NCBI RefSeq assembly: GCF_031921685.1
Contig: NZ_JAPDHU010000002.1
Coordinates: 248,001-312,000 of the forward strand
Source of the DNA: Terripilifer sp031921685
GTDB lineage: Bacteria > Pseudomonadota > Alphaproteobacteria > Rhizobiales > Beijerinckiaceae
Reading direction: 5' to 3'
DNA: 64,000 nucleotides
The notes under the pieces are model-generated. The model worked only from the letters and a program-made list of their open reading frames with translations, made no database searches and was not told where the DNA came from. This document shows positions 1 through 8,414 of this stretch, piece by piece. Within the stretch, counting starts at the first letter, position 1. Every line of letters begins with the position of its first letter. A program made the translations under genes and the position numbers.

Positions 1-591
1 GATGTGCGCGACCTCGATGTCGATTTCTACATCGTCACCGGCCACAAGCTGTATGGCCCGACCGGCATCGGCGCGCTCTATGGCAAGCGCAAATGGCTCG
101 AAACCCTGCCGCCGTTCGAAGGCGGCGGCGAGATGATCGAGACGGTGACCATGGACACGGTCACCTATAACGAGCCGCCGCATCGCTTCGAGCCCGGCAC
201 GCCGCCGATTGTCCAGGCGATTGGGCTCGGCGCCGCGCTCGATTACATGGATACGCTCGGCCGCGATGCCATCCGCGCCCATGAGGATGCTTTGCGCGAC
301 TATGCGCTGGAGCGCCTGTCGCGCATCAATTCGCTGCGCATTTTCGGCAAGGCCCGGGACCGGGGCGCCATCATTTCCTTCGAGATGAAGGGCGCCCATG
401 CCCATGACGTCGCCACGGTGATCGACCGGGCAGGGGTCGCGGTGCGCGCCGGCACCCATTGCGCCATGCCGCTTCTGAGCCGCTATGGCGTGACCTCCAC
501 TTGCCGTGCCTCATTTGGCCTGTACAACACCATGGACGAAGTCGACGCTTTGGCTGAAGCGCTGTTGAAGGCGCAGTCCCTGTTTTCGTAG
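1..591 (+). CDS. sufS: Cysteine desulfurase SufS (C-terminal part; 5' end outside window)
   Basis: This PLP enzyme takes sulfur from L-cysteine and hands it to the SUF Fe-S scaffold. The gene is open at the window edge, so only about the last 196 residues are visible. The segment HKLYGPTGIGALYGK carries the PLP-binding lysine region of class V aminotransferase folds. The segment RAGTHCAMPLLSRYG carries the catalytic cysteine of the SufS type. The gene is followed closely by sufT and sufA, which fixes it as the SUF rather than the ISC or NIF desulfurase. Assignment is firm; only the true start is unknown. Confidence 0.95.
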   Translation, partial: DVRDLDVDFYIVTGHKLYGPTGIGALYGKRKWLETLPPFEGGGEMIETVTMDTVTYNEPPHRFEPGTPPIVQAIGLGAALDYMDTLGRDAIRAHEDALRDYALERLSRINSLRIFGKARDRGAIISFEMKGAHAHDVATVIDRAGVAVRAGTHCAMPLLSRYGVTSTCRASFGLYNTMDEVDALAEALLKAQSLFS

Positions 592-636
592 CGGGGCTTG
601 TTTTGTAACAAGTCTCGTTTTGTAGAAGGTAGTCCG

Positions 637-1035
637 ATGACCAATACCTTGCCCGCCCAGAAGCAGGACGGCGAAGAGCAGCCGAACCGGCCGGATCTGA
701 CGCTCGATCCCGGCATTCCGCCCGAGGAGCTGGAACGGCTCACCGAGGATATCGTCGCGGCCCTGAAAACCGTGTTCGACCCGGAAATCCCAGTCGACAT
801 CTATGAACTCGGCCTCATCTACAAGGTCGCCGTCGGCGAGAACCGCGCGGTCGACATCGAAATGACCCTGACGGCCCCCGGCTGCCCGGTGGCGGGCGAG
901 ATGCCGAAATGGGTCGAGGACGCGGTTTCGGCGGTGAACGGCGTGTCTGGCGTCAACGTCAGCATGGTTTTCGAGCCGGCTTGGGACCAGAGCCGCATGT
1001 CGGACGAGGCGAAAGTCGCTCTCGATATGTGGTGA
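637..1035 (+). CDS. sufT: SUF system assembly protein SufT (DUF59/MIP18 family)
   Basis: A small protein thought to help Fe-S cluster maturation in the SUF pathway. The DUF59 core is plain: VFDPEIPVDIYELGLIYKV, then LTAPGCPVAGEMP with the conserved cysteine. The frame is open further upstream to 598, but the ATG at 637 preceded by GAAGGT is the better start and gives 132 residues. The first 35 residues are polar and low in complexity. It lies 45 bp after sufS and is likely cotranscribed with it. The molecular role of SufT is known only in outline. Confidence 0.9.
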   Translation: MTNTLPAQKQDGEEQPNRPDLTLDPGIPPEELERLTEDIVAALKTVFDPEIPVDIYELGLIYKVAVGENRAVDIEMTLTAPGCPVAGEMPKWVEDAVSAVNGVSGVNVSMVFEPAWDQSRMSDEAKVALDMW

Positions 1036-1152
1036 TAGGGCAGTTTGGAACGATGAAAGGTCAAAATCATAGGCCCTGACATCGTCCCAATGGCTCCCTA
1101 TATTGTTGAGGGAGATTCTTTCCCCGGGCCTTGAACCCGGTCGGAGGATAAG

Positions 1153-1536
1153 ATGGCGAATGTGACTGCGGCCGCCAGGCCGAGACCCAAGGTGATGACA
1201 TTGACGGACGCCGCCGCCGAGCGCGTTCGCGAGATCATGACCCAGGCTGAAACGCCGGTGGCCGCTTTGCGCGTCGGCGTCAAGAACGGCGGCTGCGCCG
1301 GCATGTCCTACACGATGGACTGGACCAACGAGATCGGCCGCTTCGACGAAGTGGTCGAAGCCAAGGGCGTCAAGGTCATCGTCGATCCCAAGGCGGTGCT
1401 GTTCCTGCTCGGCACCGAAATGGATTTCAAGGTCGACAAGCTGTCGTCCGGCTTCGTCTTCAACAATCCCAACCAGACCTCCGCCTGCGGCTGCGGCGAG
1501 AGCGTCGCCTTGACCCCCGCCAAGCTCGAAGATTGA
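1153..1536 (+). CDS. sufA: Fe-S cluster carrier SufA (HesB/IscA family)
   Basis: An A-type carrier that receives Fe-S clusters from the SUF scaffold and passes them to apo-proteins. The three cluster-binding cysteines are visible: one in NGGCAGMSY and two in the C-terminal CGCGES. The length of 127 residues is usual, with about 20 extra polar residues at the N-terminus. GGAGG at 1142-1146 is a good ribosome binding site for the ATG at 1153. It is the third gene in the order sufS-sufT-sufA, as in many alphaproteobacterial suf operons. Confidence 0.93.
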   Translation: MANVTAAARPRPKVMTLTDAAAERVREIMTQAETPVAALRVGVKNGGCAGMSYTMDWTNEIGRFDEVVEAKGVKVIVDPKAVLFLLGTEMDFKVDKLSSGFVFNNPNQTSACGCGESVALTPAKLED

Positions 1537-1539
1537 GGC

Positions 1540-1567
1540 AAATCACGTTTCGATAGAAACGTGATTT
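1540..1567 (+). terminator. Perfect 12-bp palindrome after sufA
   Basis: AAATCACGTTTC, a 4-nt loop and GAAACGTGATTT form a perfect hairpin starting 4 bp after the sufA stop codon. It can end suf operon transcription, although the trailing T-run is short. A near-identical hairpin follows parE at 13255-13282, so it may instead belong to a dispersed palindrome family. Confidence 0.55.
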
Positions 1568-1601
1568 GTTGAGGCTCAGGCCCAACCGAGAAAACGCTGC
1601 A

Positions 1602-2021
1602 ATGCCTGATCGGACGGAACTCGAAGACCTGTTCCGTCCCTTTGGCCCGGTCGCCATCAAGCGCATGTTCGGCGGCCACGGCATCTATGCGGATGGCCTG
1701 ATGTTCGCGTTGGAAGCCGACGGCGAGGTCTATCTCAAGGTCGATGCCGAAAGCCTGCCGCGTTTCGAGGCGGAGAAGCTGCGGCCCTTTGCTTACGAAA
1801 CCAAGCACGGCCAGAAGCACTCGATGTCCTATCATCTGTTGCCGGCGGCGGCTTATGACGATGATGACGTCTTGAAGCTTTGGGCCAGGCTCGCTCTCGA
1901 TGCCGCCCATCGGGCCGCGAGCGCCAAGGCAGGCAAGAAGGCACCCACCAAAAAAGCCCCCGCCAAGAAGGCGGTTTCCAAGAAAGCACCCGCCAAGAAA
2001 GCCTCGCCGAAGAAGCGCTAG
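1602..2021 (+). CDS. TfoX N-terminal domain protein with Lys/Ala/Pro tail
   Basis: Residues 1 to about 100 are a TfoX/Sxy N-terminal domain: FRPFGPVAIKRMFGGHGIYADG is followed by the typical YLKVD and SYHLLP segments. The last 30 or so residues are repeats of the type KKAPAKK, like the tails of bacterial histone H1-like proteins. Gammaproteobacterial TfoX is a competence regulator, but the stand-alone N-domain proteins of alphaproteobacteria have no settled function. The ATG at 1602 is chosen because the domain begins soon after it. It converges with the LysR gene, overlapping by 4 bp at the 3' ends. The tail suggests nucleic-acid binding, which is an inference. Confidence 0.8.
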   Translation: MPDRTELEDLFRPFGPVAIKRMFGGHGIYADGLMFALEADGEVYLKVDAESLPRFEAEKLRPFAYETKHGQKHSMSYHLLPAAAYDDDDVLKLWARLALDAAHRAASAKAGKKAPTKKAPAKKAVSKKAPAKKASPKKR

Positions 2022-2905
2022 CGGCGCTTGCGCTTGAAAGCGGCGCACAGATCGTGCGCCAGCGGCGACAGCGCGACATTGCGGCGGGACAAGATGCCGA
2101 TCGTCCGGGATATGCGTGGACGACTGAGCGGCAGGATGGCGACGGCAGGATCGTTGAGCGCATCGACGGCGCTGCGCGGCATGATCGTCAGACCGAGCCC
2201 TTCGCGCACCAGCCGGAAGGCGGTGAGGGTGTGTTGCACCTCATAGGCCCAGTTCGGCGTCTCGCTGCGGTTGCCGAGCGCCTGGTCGACGATGAAGCGA
2301 TTGGCCGTCTGCGGATTGACGCGAATGAGCTTCTCCTTGACGAGATCGCCCCAGGTGATCTGCCGGCGCTTGGCGAAAGCATGATCGGCCGGACAGACCG
2401 CCACATAGTCCTCACTGAACAGGGTTTCGGTCACCAGATCGTGGTTGCCGGCGGCGACGATGGTCAGGCCGAATTCGACGCTGCCGCTGGCGACCAGAGC
2501 GCCGATCTCGCTGGCTGAGGTATCGACGACGCTGACGGTGACGTCGGTATGCTTGGCGTCAAAAATCCTCAGCGCCTGCGGCAGCAGATCCATGGCGATC
2601 GTCGGCAGGCAGGCCAGGGTCAGTTTCTGCCGCTTGGCGACGGCCTGCGTCCGGACGCGCTCGAGTTCGGCGTCCATGCCCGCGAGCATGCTCTTGATCT
2701 TGGGCAGAAGCGCCGTGCCGTCGTCCGTCAGCACGACATCGCGATGCGAGCGCCGGAACAACTGCACGCCCAGGCTGCCCTCAAGCTTCTTCACCCGGTG
2801 GCTGATCGCCGTCTGCGAGAGATTGAGATGTTCGGCCGCGCGCGTGAAGGAGGCGAGTTCCGCCACGCCGACAAAGGCTTCCAGGCCAAGAAGATCGATT
2901 TTCAT
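2018..2905 (-). CDS. LysR-family transcriptional regulator
   Basis: A 295-residue LysR regulator. The N-terminal winged helix-turn-helix is clear: LEAFVGVAELASFTRAAEHL followed by LSQTAISHRVKKLEGSLGVQLFRR. The rest fits the periplasmic-binding-like effector domain. The frame is open upstream to 2944, but MKIDLLGLEAFV at 2905 is the normal start for this family. It is divergent from the GlcG-like gene at 3049, and a T-N11-A type site lies between them, so it probably controls the 3049-5548 operon and itself. The effector is unknown. Confidence 0.92.
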   Translation of the reverse strand: MKIDLLGLEAFVGVAELASFTRAAEHLNLSQTAISHRVKKLEGSLGVQLFRRSHRDVVLTDDGTALLPKIKSMLAGMDAELERVRTQAVAKRQKLTLACLPTIAMDLLPQALRIFDAKHTDVTVSVVDTSASEIGALVASGSVEFGLTIVAAGNHDLVTETLFSEDYVAVCPADHAFAKRRQITWGDLVKEKLIRVNPQTANRFIVDQALGNRSETPNWAYEVQHTLTAFRLVREGLGLTIMPRSAVDALNDPAVAILPLSRPRISRTIGILSRRNVALSPLAHDLCAAFKRKRR

Positions 2906-2942
2906 GGGCGGTTCCAGGAGCATTCCTGGGATGCTCTCAAGC

Positions 2943-2957
2943 ATGAAAATAATTCAT
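2943..2957. promoter_or_regulatory. Probable LysR box (T-N11-A dyad)
   Basis: ATGAA-N5-TTCAT in the 143-bp gap between the divergent LysR and GlcG-like genes matches the T-N11-A core that LysR regulators bind. Proximity to the regulator gene supports the call; binding is inferred. Confidence 0.5.
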
Positions 2958-3048
2958 TCACTGCTTAAAATAAACCATTTGATTCATGTTGTTGCGACAC
3001 CGATTGTGCCTCCGATTTCAATCCAGCCAGACTATTGCGGGAGGCCTG

Positions 3049-3549
3049 ATGCGCGGCATCACCATGGACCAGTCGCTGTCCATCATTTTGAACACCTTCA
3101 AGAAAGCCGAAGAGATGGAAGCCTATGCGCTGGCGGCCATCGTGCTCGACGCCGGCGGACGGGTGAAGGCTTTCCTGAAACAGGATGGTGCGTCGCTGAT
3201 GCGTTTCGAGATCGCGCGCGGCAAGGCTTTCGGCGCTCTGGCACTCAATCGCTCGTCGCGCATGGTGTTGCAGAAGTCGCGCGAAAAGCCGCCCTTCATG
3301 GACACGTTGCGCGATCTCGCTGACGGGCCGATCTTTCTGGAAGCGGGCGGTCAGTTGATCCGCGACGAGTTCGGCGAAGTCATCGGCGCCATCGGTGTCA
3401 CCGGCGATGTCAATGAAGTCGACGATATCTGCGCTATTGCCGGCATCCGCGCCGCAGGCCTGAAGTCGGACGAAGATTTCTCGGAAGCCGAGGCCAAGCG
3501 CCTCAACATCAAGTCTGGCCCAAAACTCGTCGATCCACGGCAGCGGTGA
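3049..3549 (+). CDS. GlcG/HbpS-like protein (DUF336)
   Basis: A 166-residue member of the GlcG/HbpS family, whose characterised members bind heme or corrinoids and are often found beside catabolic operons. The family pattern is visible: AAIVLDAGGRVKAFLKQDGA, then RFEIARGKAFGALAL and the glycine-rich GEVIGAIGVTGDVNEVDDICA near the end. No signal peptide is seen. The ATG at 3049 has a strong GGGAGG site 5-12 nt upstream, preferred over the longer reading from 2986. It is first in a three-gene set with two binding proteins, so a role in handling the imported compound is plausible but not shown. Confidence 0.8.
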   Translation: MRGITMDQSLSIILNTFKKAEEMEAYALAAIVLDAGGRVKAFLKQDGASLMRFEIARGKAFGALALNRSSRMVLQKSREKPPFMDTLRDLADGPIFLEAGGQLIRDEFGEVIGAIGVTGDVNEVDDICAIAGIRAAGLKSDEDFSEAEAKRLNIKSGPKLVDPRQR

Positions 3550-4487
3550 GGAGAATGGCCTTGGACCGTTTGGTCGTCAGCACGTTTCCGAATGCCAAGG
3601 CGCTCCCGCTCTGGGCTGGCGTGGAGCAGGGGATATTCGCGGCCAGAGGGCTCGATCTTATCGTACATGAAACCGGCAGCTCGCGCGAACAACGTGAGCT
3701 TCTGGCGAAGGGTGAGATCGACGTGGTGCAGGCGGCGATCGACAATGCGCTCGCGATGATCAGGGCTGGCCACGACGTCATCATTCTGATGGGTGGCGAA
3801 GGCGGCATGAACGATTTCATCGTCCGCAAGGACATTCGTTCCCCACGTGATCTGAAGGGACGCATCCTGGCCGTCGACTCGCCCGACACGGCTTATGCTC
3901 TATTGTTGCGCAAGGTGCTGACCGCCCATGGCCTGCAGAAGGACAAGGACTATCAGCTGCGCGCCGTTGGCAATGGCGCCAAACGCCTGCGTGCCCTGGC
4001 CGCCGATCCGCGGCTTGCCGGCGCTATCCTCAATCCACCGTTCTCGGCGGAAGCCATCCTGGCCGGCTTCCATAGTCTCGGCCGTCTGGATGAACTCGTC
4101 GGCCCTTATCAGGCGGGCGGTGCCTTTGCGCTGCGTTCTTTCGCGCAAAAGTCGGGGCCGCTCATCGAACGCTATATTCAGGGCTATGTCGCGGCACTCG
4201 ATTGGTTGCGCGTGCCGGACCATGCACTGACGGCGCAGCGTTTGCTGCGCGAGCGGCTCGCCATCGCCGATGATGTCGCCGAAGCCACTTATCGGCAGGT
4301 GATCGATCCAATCTTCGGTTTCTCCCCGCAAGCACGGCTCAATTGGGCTGGCTTTCGCGCCATGCTGGATGTGCGGGCCGCGACGGAAGGGCGCGACACT
4401 CGGCTCGAAAAGACCGACGCCTATGTCGACGAAACTTACTACCAGCGCGCCTTGGCGCAGATGACCAACGAGACGAGCGTGCAATAG
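3546..4487 (+). CDS. NMT1/TauA-like substrate-binding-fold protein without signal peptide
   Basis: About 310 residues with the fold of nitrate/sulfonate/taurine ABC binding proteins: WAGVEQGIFAARGLDLIVHE, then GEIDVVQAAIDNALAMI and DLKGRILAVDSPDTAYA. The usual start region opens directly into the first beta strand (LDRLVVSTFPNAKALPLW), so there is no export signal in this frame. The start may be the GTG at 3546, overlapping the upstream stop, or the ATG at 3555. No ABC permease or ATPase is nearby. Either it is a cytoplasmic sensor or enzyme-like relative, or its transporter is elsewhere. Confidence 0.75.
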   Translation: MRRMALDRLVVSTFPNAKALPLWAGVEQGIFAARGLDLIVHETGSSREQRELLAKGEIDVVQAAIDNALAMIRAGHDVIILMGGEGGMNDFIVRKDIRSPRDLKGRILAVDSPDTAYALLLRKVLTAHGLQKDKDYQLRAVGNGAKRLRALAADPRLAGAILNPPFSAEAILAGFHSLGRLDELVGPYQAGGAFALRSFAQKSGPLIERYIQGYVAALDWLRVPDHALTAQRLLRERLAIADDVAEATYRQVIDPIFGFSPQARLNWAGFRAMLDVRAATEGRDTRLEKTDAYVDETYYQRALAQMTNETSVQ

Positions 4488-4507
4488 CGCGCCAGGGGAG
4501 AACGCAT

Positions 4508-5548
4508 ATGTTTGGGAACCGAAGATTATTCGGCGCTATTGCCATTCTGTTTGCGGCCATCGCCGTACAGCCGGCTTTCGCGCAATCGGCGGCGGAGAAA
4601 TTCTTCACCGGCCGCCAGCTCGATTTCATCGTCGGCTCGCGCGCCGGCGGTGGCTATGCCATTTACGCCAGCCTGCTCAGCCGCTACTTCGGCAAATATC
4701 TGCCCGGCAAACCTAATGTGGTGGCGCGCAACATGGATGGCGCCGGCAGTTTGATTGCCGCCAATTATCTTTACACGAAGGCGCCGAAGGACGGCTCCAC
4801 CTTCGGTGCCTTGTTCATGGGCGCGGTCATGGACCCGCTGATCGGCGAAGAAGCGCAGGCGCGTTTCGATCCACGCAAATTCAGCTTCATCGGCAGCGCC
4901 AATAAGGAGACGAGCATTTGCGTCGCCTGGCATACGGCCGACGTGAAGACGTTCGAGGATATGTTTAGCAAGGAACTGATCATCGGCACGTCAGGCATCA
5001 CCTCGTCGATCCGCCAATATCCGACCGTGCTCAACAATGTGCTGGGCACCAAGTTTAAGCTCATCACCGGCTATCCTGGTTCGCAGGATGCGGCGCTGGC
5101 GATGGAGCGGGGCGAGACACAGGGGCTTTGCGGCATCCAGTGGTCGAGCTTCATCACCAACTATCCGAGTTGGTTGGAAAAGGATCAGGTTCGCATCCTG
5201 GCGCAATTGTCGTCGCCCGATGGCGATCCGGAGTTGAATCGTCGCGGCGTGCCTAACATGTGGACGTTCGTGAAGAACGATGCCGACCGGCGCGTGCTTT
5301 CGGTCATCTTCAGCCAGTTGGAATTCGGTCGCCCCTATGTGCTGCCGCCGGGCGTGCCGGCCGATCTCATCGCTGCTTACCGTGTGGCATTTGATGCAAC
5401 CGTGCAGGACCAGGAGTTCCTGGCCGAGGCCAAGAAGCTTCAGCTCGATATTGATGCGGTCTCAGGCGAGCGCGTGCAGAAACTGGTCGAGGACATTTAC
5501 GCGACGCCGAAGGCGGATATCGAGAAAGCAAAAGCGGCGCTGCGCTGA
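4508..5548 (+). CDS. Tripartite tricarboxylate transporter (TctC/Bug-like) binding protein
   Basis: A 346-residue periplasmic binding protein. Residues 1-26 are a Sec signal peptide (FGAIAILFAAIAVQPAFAQ). The mature part has the Bug family layout: DFIVGSRAGGGYAIYASLLSRY, NMDGAGSLIAANYLYTKAPKDG, then the C-terminal VLPPGVPADLIAAYRVAFD segment. The ATG at 4508 follows an AGGGGAGAA site. It is the last gene of the LysR-linked set and ends before a strong terminator. No TctA/TctB membrane genes are present, so it is an orphan receptor, as is common for Bug proteins. Confidence 0.85.
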   Translation: MFGNRRLFGAIAILFAAIAVQPAFAQSAAEKFFTGRQLDFIVGSRAGGGYAIYASLLSRYFGKYLPGKPNVVARNMDGAGSLIAANYLYTKAPKDGSTFGALFMGAVMDPLIGEEAQARFDPRKFSFIGSANKETSICVAWHTADVKTFEDMFSKELIIGTSGITSSIRQYPTVLNNVLGTKFKLITGYPGSQDAALAMERGETQGLCGIQWSSFITNYPSWLEKDQVRILAQLSSPDGDPELNRRGVPNMWTFVKNDADRRVLSVIFSQLEFGRPYVLPPGVPADLIAAYRVAFDATVQDQEFLAEAKKLQLDIDAVSGERVQKLVEDIYATPKADIEKAKAALR

Positions 5549-5571
5549 AAGGTGCTATCTCGGTTCAGTCG

Positions 5572-5598
5572 AAAAGGGGCCTGTCGGGCCCCTTTTTT
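5572..5598 (+). terminator. Rho-independent terminator
   Basis: AAAAGGGGCC, a 5-nt loop and GGCCCCTTTTTT form a strong hairpin with T-run 24 bp after the TctC-like gene. It ends the 3049-5548 operon. Confidence 0.9.
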
Positions 5599-5672
5599 GT
5601 GCCCCCCAAGCGTCCTGAACCATTGACTCCATAATAGTGTAAAAACTGTAATTTGATGCATTGACACTTAAA

Positions 5673-5688
5673 TGTAGCTAAGGCTACA
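5673..5688. promoter_or_regulatory. Inverted repeat upstream of TonB receptor
   Basis: TGTAGC-TAAG-GCTACA is a perfect 6-bp inverted repeat 25-40 bp before the receptor's start region. It could be a repressor operator; the regulator is not known. Confidence 0.35.
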
Positions 5689-5717
5689 GATCGGAGGACG
5701 AGCAAAAGGAGAAATGT

Positions 5718-7883
5718 GTGAGGGGCGTGGCGCTGGATCGTGTTCGTGCGAAGGGTTTTTCGCGTTTTCATCGCAGTTTCAGGCCGCAGAAGGCCCTGCT
5801 GATTTCCACTTTGATGAGCCCGGTGATGGTGCCCGAGAGCGCGGCGCAGGAGATGCTGCTGCCCGAAATCGTCATCGAAGCCGGACGGCTTTCCTCTCGC
5901 GAAGCCTCGGAAGGCAACGGGCAGGGCCGGCAAACGGTCATCGATCGGGCCTTCGTGCCAGTGACCGTGGTCAGCCAGGATGAAGTCGAGCGCAGCGCCG
6001 GGCGCACCCTCGGCGATCAACTGCAATATCAACCGGGCATCACCACATCAGGCTTCGCGCCGGGCAGCGCGTCGCGGCCGATCATTCGCGGCTTGGACAC
6101 CTATCGCGTTCGCATTCAGGAAAATGGCGTCGGTGTGCAGGATGCTTCCGACCTCGGCGAGGACCATGCGGTCCCCATCGACCCGATGGCGGCCCAGCAG
6201 ATCGAGGTCATTCGCGGTCCAGCCTCATTGCGCTTTGGCTCCGGCGCGATCGGCGGTGTCGTCAGCGCCGTCAATAATCGCATTCCCTCGCCCTCGACGC
6301 CGGAAGGCGTTTCCGGCCAGACCCGTTTGGGCGTCACCTCGGTCGATCGCGGCATCGAGGCTGGTCAAAGCGTCACCATGCGGCAGGGGCAATATGCCGT
6401 CCATTACGACGGCTTCGCGCGCCGCACGCAGGACTACCAGACGCCCTTAGGCACGCAATACAACAGCTTCACCAACACCCACGGCTTCTCGCTTGGGGGC
6501 TCCTATTTCTTCGACAATGGCTTTGTCGGTGCCAATGTCAGCCGCACCAAAAGTCTCTATGGCATTCCGGGATTGTCATCCTTGGTCGATCGCTCGCGCA
6601 TCGACATGGAACAGACGAAATTCTCGCTGCGTGGCGAAGTGCGGCCGCAAGACTCGATCGTCGAGGCCATCCGTTTCTGGGCTGGTGGCTCGCTCTACAG
6701 CCATGACGAAAATGGCCTGCGACCGTTCGGCGGCTTCGGCACCAATCTGACGTTCCGCAATCGCGAGATCGAGACACGGACTGAAGTGTTGTTCCAGCCC
6801 TTGCAGACGGCGCTTGGCGAACTGTCGATCGCCACCGGCGTGCAAGCCGGCATGCAGGAGGTCTCCGCCACCGGCGATGCGGCGCTGCTCGCGCCGTCGA
6901 CGACGAAATCGCTCGCCGCCTATGCGTTTGGCACGTTGACGGTGACATCGTCGACGCGCCTGCAACTGGCCGGCCGCATGGAGCATGTCTCCATTCGCGG
7001 CACGGCCGCGACTTTCCCTGGTGATTATCTCGGCGCCTCTGGCGCCCCCAGCGAATATGGCATCGCCAAACAGTTCACGCCGATGAGTGTGAGCTTTGGC
7101 ATTCTGCAGGATCTGCCCTGGGATTTCGTCGCCTCCGCCACCGCGACTTACGCGCAGCGCGCGCCGCGCATCAACGAGCTCGCCTCCAAGGGCGCGCATG
7201 ATGCGCCCGGCACGTTCGACATCGGCAATCCGAATTTGACCAAGGAGATCGGGCAGACGATCGAGGTCGGGTTGCGCCGCGCGGTCGGTCCTCTTCGCTT
7301 CGACGCGTCGTTCTATCAGACCTCCTTCAAGGGCTTCATCTACAAGCGGCTCACCGGCAACAGCTGTGTCGATACATTCTCGACCTGCGTGCCGGGCATC
7401 ATTCCAGGCGACCTGAAGCAGATCGCCTACGGCCAGCAGGATGCGACTTTCCGTGGCTTTGAAGTGAAGGCGCAATATGATGTCGGCGAACTTGGCTCGG
7501 GCCTGTGGGGCGTCGAAGGTCAGTATGATGTTTTACGCGCGCGTTTCGCCAACGGCGCCGCGGTGCCGCGCATTCCGCCGCAGCGCCTTGGCGGCGGCAT
7601 CTTCTGGCGCTCGGAGACCTGGTTCGCGCGGACGAATTTCATTCGCGCTTTCGCGCAAAACGCCATCGCCGCCAATGAAACGCCGACGCCCGGCTACAAT
7701 CTCCTCAATGCCGAATTGACCTATCGCTACAAGCCGCAATCGACATGGCTGCGCGAGATAACTTTGGGGTTGGTCGGCAGCAATCTTCTGAATGTGCAGA
7801 TGCGCAATCACGTCTCGTTCCGCAAGGACGAAGTGTTGATGCCGGGACGCAGCGTCCGCGCGTTCCTGACCGCAAGCTTCTAG
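5718..7883 (+). CDS. TonB-dependent outer-membrane receptor (ZnuD-like)
   Basis: A 721-residue outer-membrane receptor that takes up a scarce ligand with energy from TonB. A long signal peptide ends near VPESAAQ and a TonB-box-like EIVIEAG follows. The plug domain shows RGLDTYRVRIQENGVGVQDA, EDHAVPIDPMAAQQIEVIRG and GSGAIGGVV; this plug wording recalls ZnuD zinc receptors. The barrel ends in VRAFLTASF with a terminal Phe. The start is odd: the GTG at 5718 is in frame, while an ATG at 5714 just after AAAGGAGA is out of frame and runs only 89 codons. Ligand assignment to zinc is tentative. Confidence 0.85.
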   Translation: MRGVALDRVRAKGFSRFHRSFRPQKALLISTLMSPVMVPESAAQEMLLPEIVIEAGRLSSREASEGNGQGRQTVIDRAFVPVTVVSQDEVERSAGRTLGDQLQYQPGITTSGFAPGSASRPIIRGLDTYRVRIQENGVGVQDASDLGEDHAVPIDPMAAQQIEVIRGPASLRFGSGAIGGVVSAVNNRIPSPSTPEGVSGQTRLGVTSVDRGIEAGQSVTMRQGQYAVHYDGFARRTQDYQTPLGTQYNSFTNTHGFSLGGSYFFDNGFVGANVSRTKSLYGIPGLSSLVDRSRIDMEQTKFSLRGEVRPQDSIVEAIRFWAGGSLYSHDENGLRPFGGFGTNLTFRNREIETRTEVLFQPLQTALGELSIATGVQAGMQEVSATGDAALLAPSTTKSLAAYAFGTLTVTSSTRLQLAGRMEHVSIRGTAATFPGDYLGASGAPSEYGIAKQFTPMSVSFGILQDLPWDFVASATATYAQRAPRINELASKGAHDAPGTFDIGNPNLTKEIGQTIEVGLRRAVGPLRFDASFYQTSFKGFIYKRLTGNSCVDTFSTCVPGIIPGDLKQIAYGQQDATFRGFEVKAQYDVGELGSGLWGVEGQYDVLRARFANGAAVPRIPPQRLGGGIFWRSETWFARTNFIRAFAQNAIAANETPTPGYNLLNAELTYRYKPQSTWLREITLGLVGSNLLNVQMRNHVSFRKDEVLMPGRSVRAFLTASF

Positions 7884-7919
7884 ACCCTGGACAGGCGGCC
7901 GATGAATGCGGTCGCCTGA

Positions 7920-8324
7920 TCAGTCGTTGGCGCCGACTTCCGTGAACAGGAAGCCTGTCGGTGTCTTCGTGAAGACGAAGATCTGCTCGCCGCAGAAGAT
8001 GAAATAATTGTCGTTGTTGAGCTGGTCGCGATCGTAGACGGCTTTGCCGCGTTGCAGGCAGGCGCGGTTCTTGGATGTGAAGGTCGCCGGATAGGCCTTG
8101 GCACGGAAATGCGCCATATCCCGGCTATCCTCGAACGGCAGGCGGGTCATGCCGCCGACGGCGGCGGAGTCATTGGCTTTCAAGGCCGCGCGAAACTTCG
8201 CGATGAAGCCATTGAACTCCTGCTGCAAGGCAGGGGAGGCGACAGCTTTCTTGGGCGCCTGGGCGAAGGCCGGTGCAAGCTGTGTCAGAGCCGCCGCAAA
8301 CACGATCGTCGATAAGAGTTTCAT
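7920..8324 (-). CDS. Small secreted protein of unknown function
   Basis: A 134-residue protein with a clear Sec signal peptide (LLSTIVFAAALTQLAPAFAQ, cleavage near residue 22). The mature part is 110 residues with two cysteines (RACLQRG and FIFCGEQ) that could form one disulfide. It ends in LFTEVGAND. I do not recognise the family. It converges with the TonB receptor gene and lies downstream of the rhlE terminator, so it is probably a single-gene unit. Confidence 0.75.
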   Translation of the reverse strand: MKLLSTIVFAAALTQLAPAFAQAPKKAVASPALQQEFNGFIAKFRAALKANDSAAVGGMTRLPFEDSRDMAHFRAKAYPATFTSKNRACLQRGKAVYDRDQLNNDNYFIFCGEQIFVFTKTPTGFLFTEVGAND

Positions 8325-8414
8325 GGCTCAACCCCTTTCAGCCCAGCGCCAGTCGGAGGGCTTGGGCGCGTATCATTGATGGGAGCGGGGCAGGCGATCT
8401 GTGCGCGATGGCAC

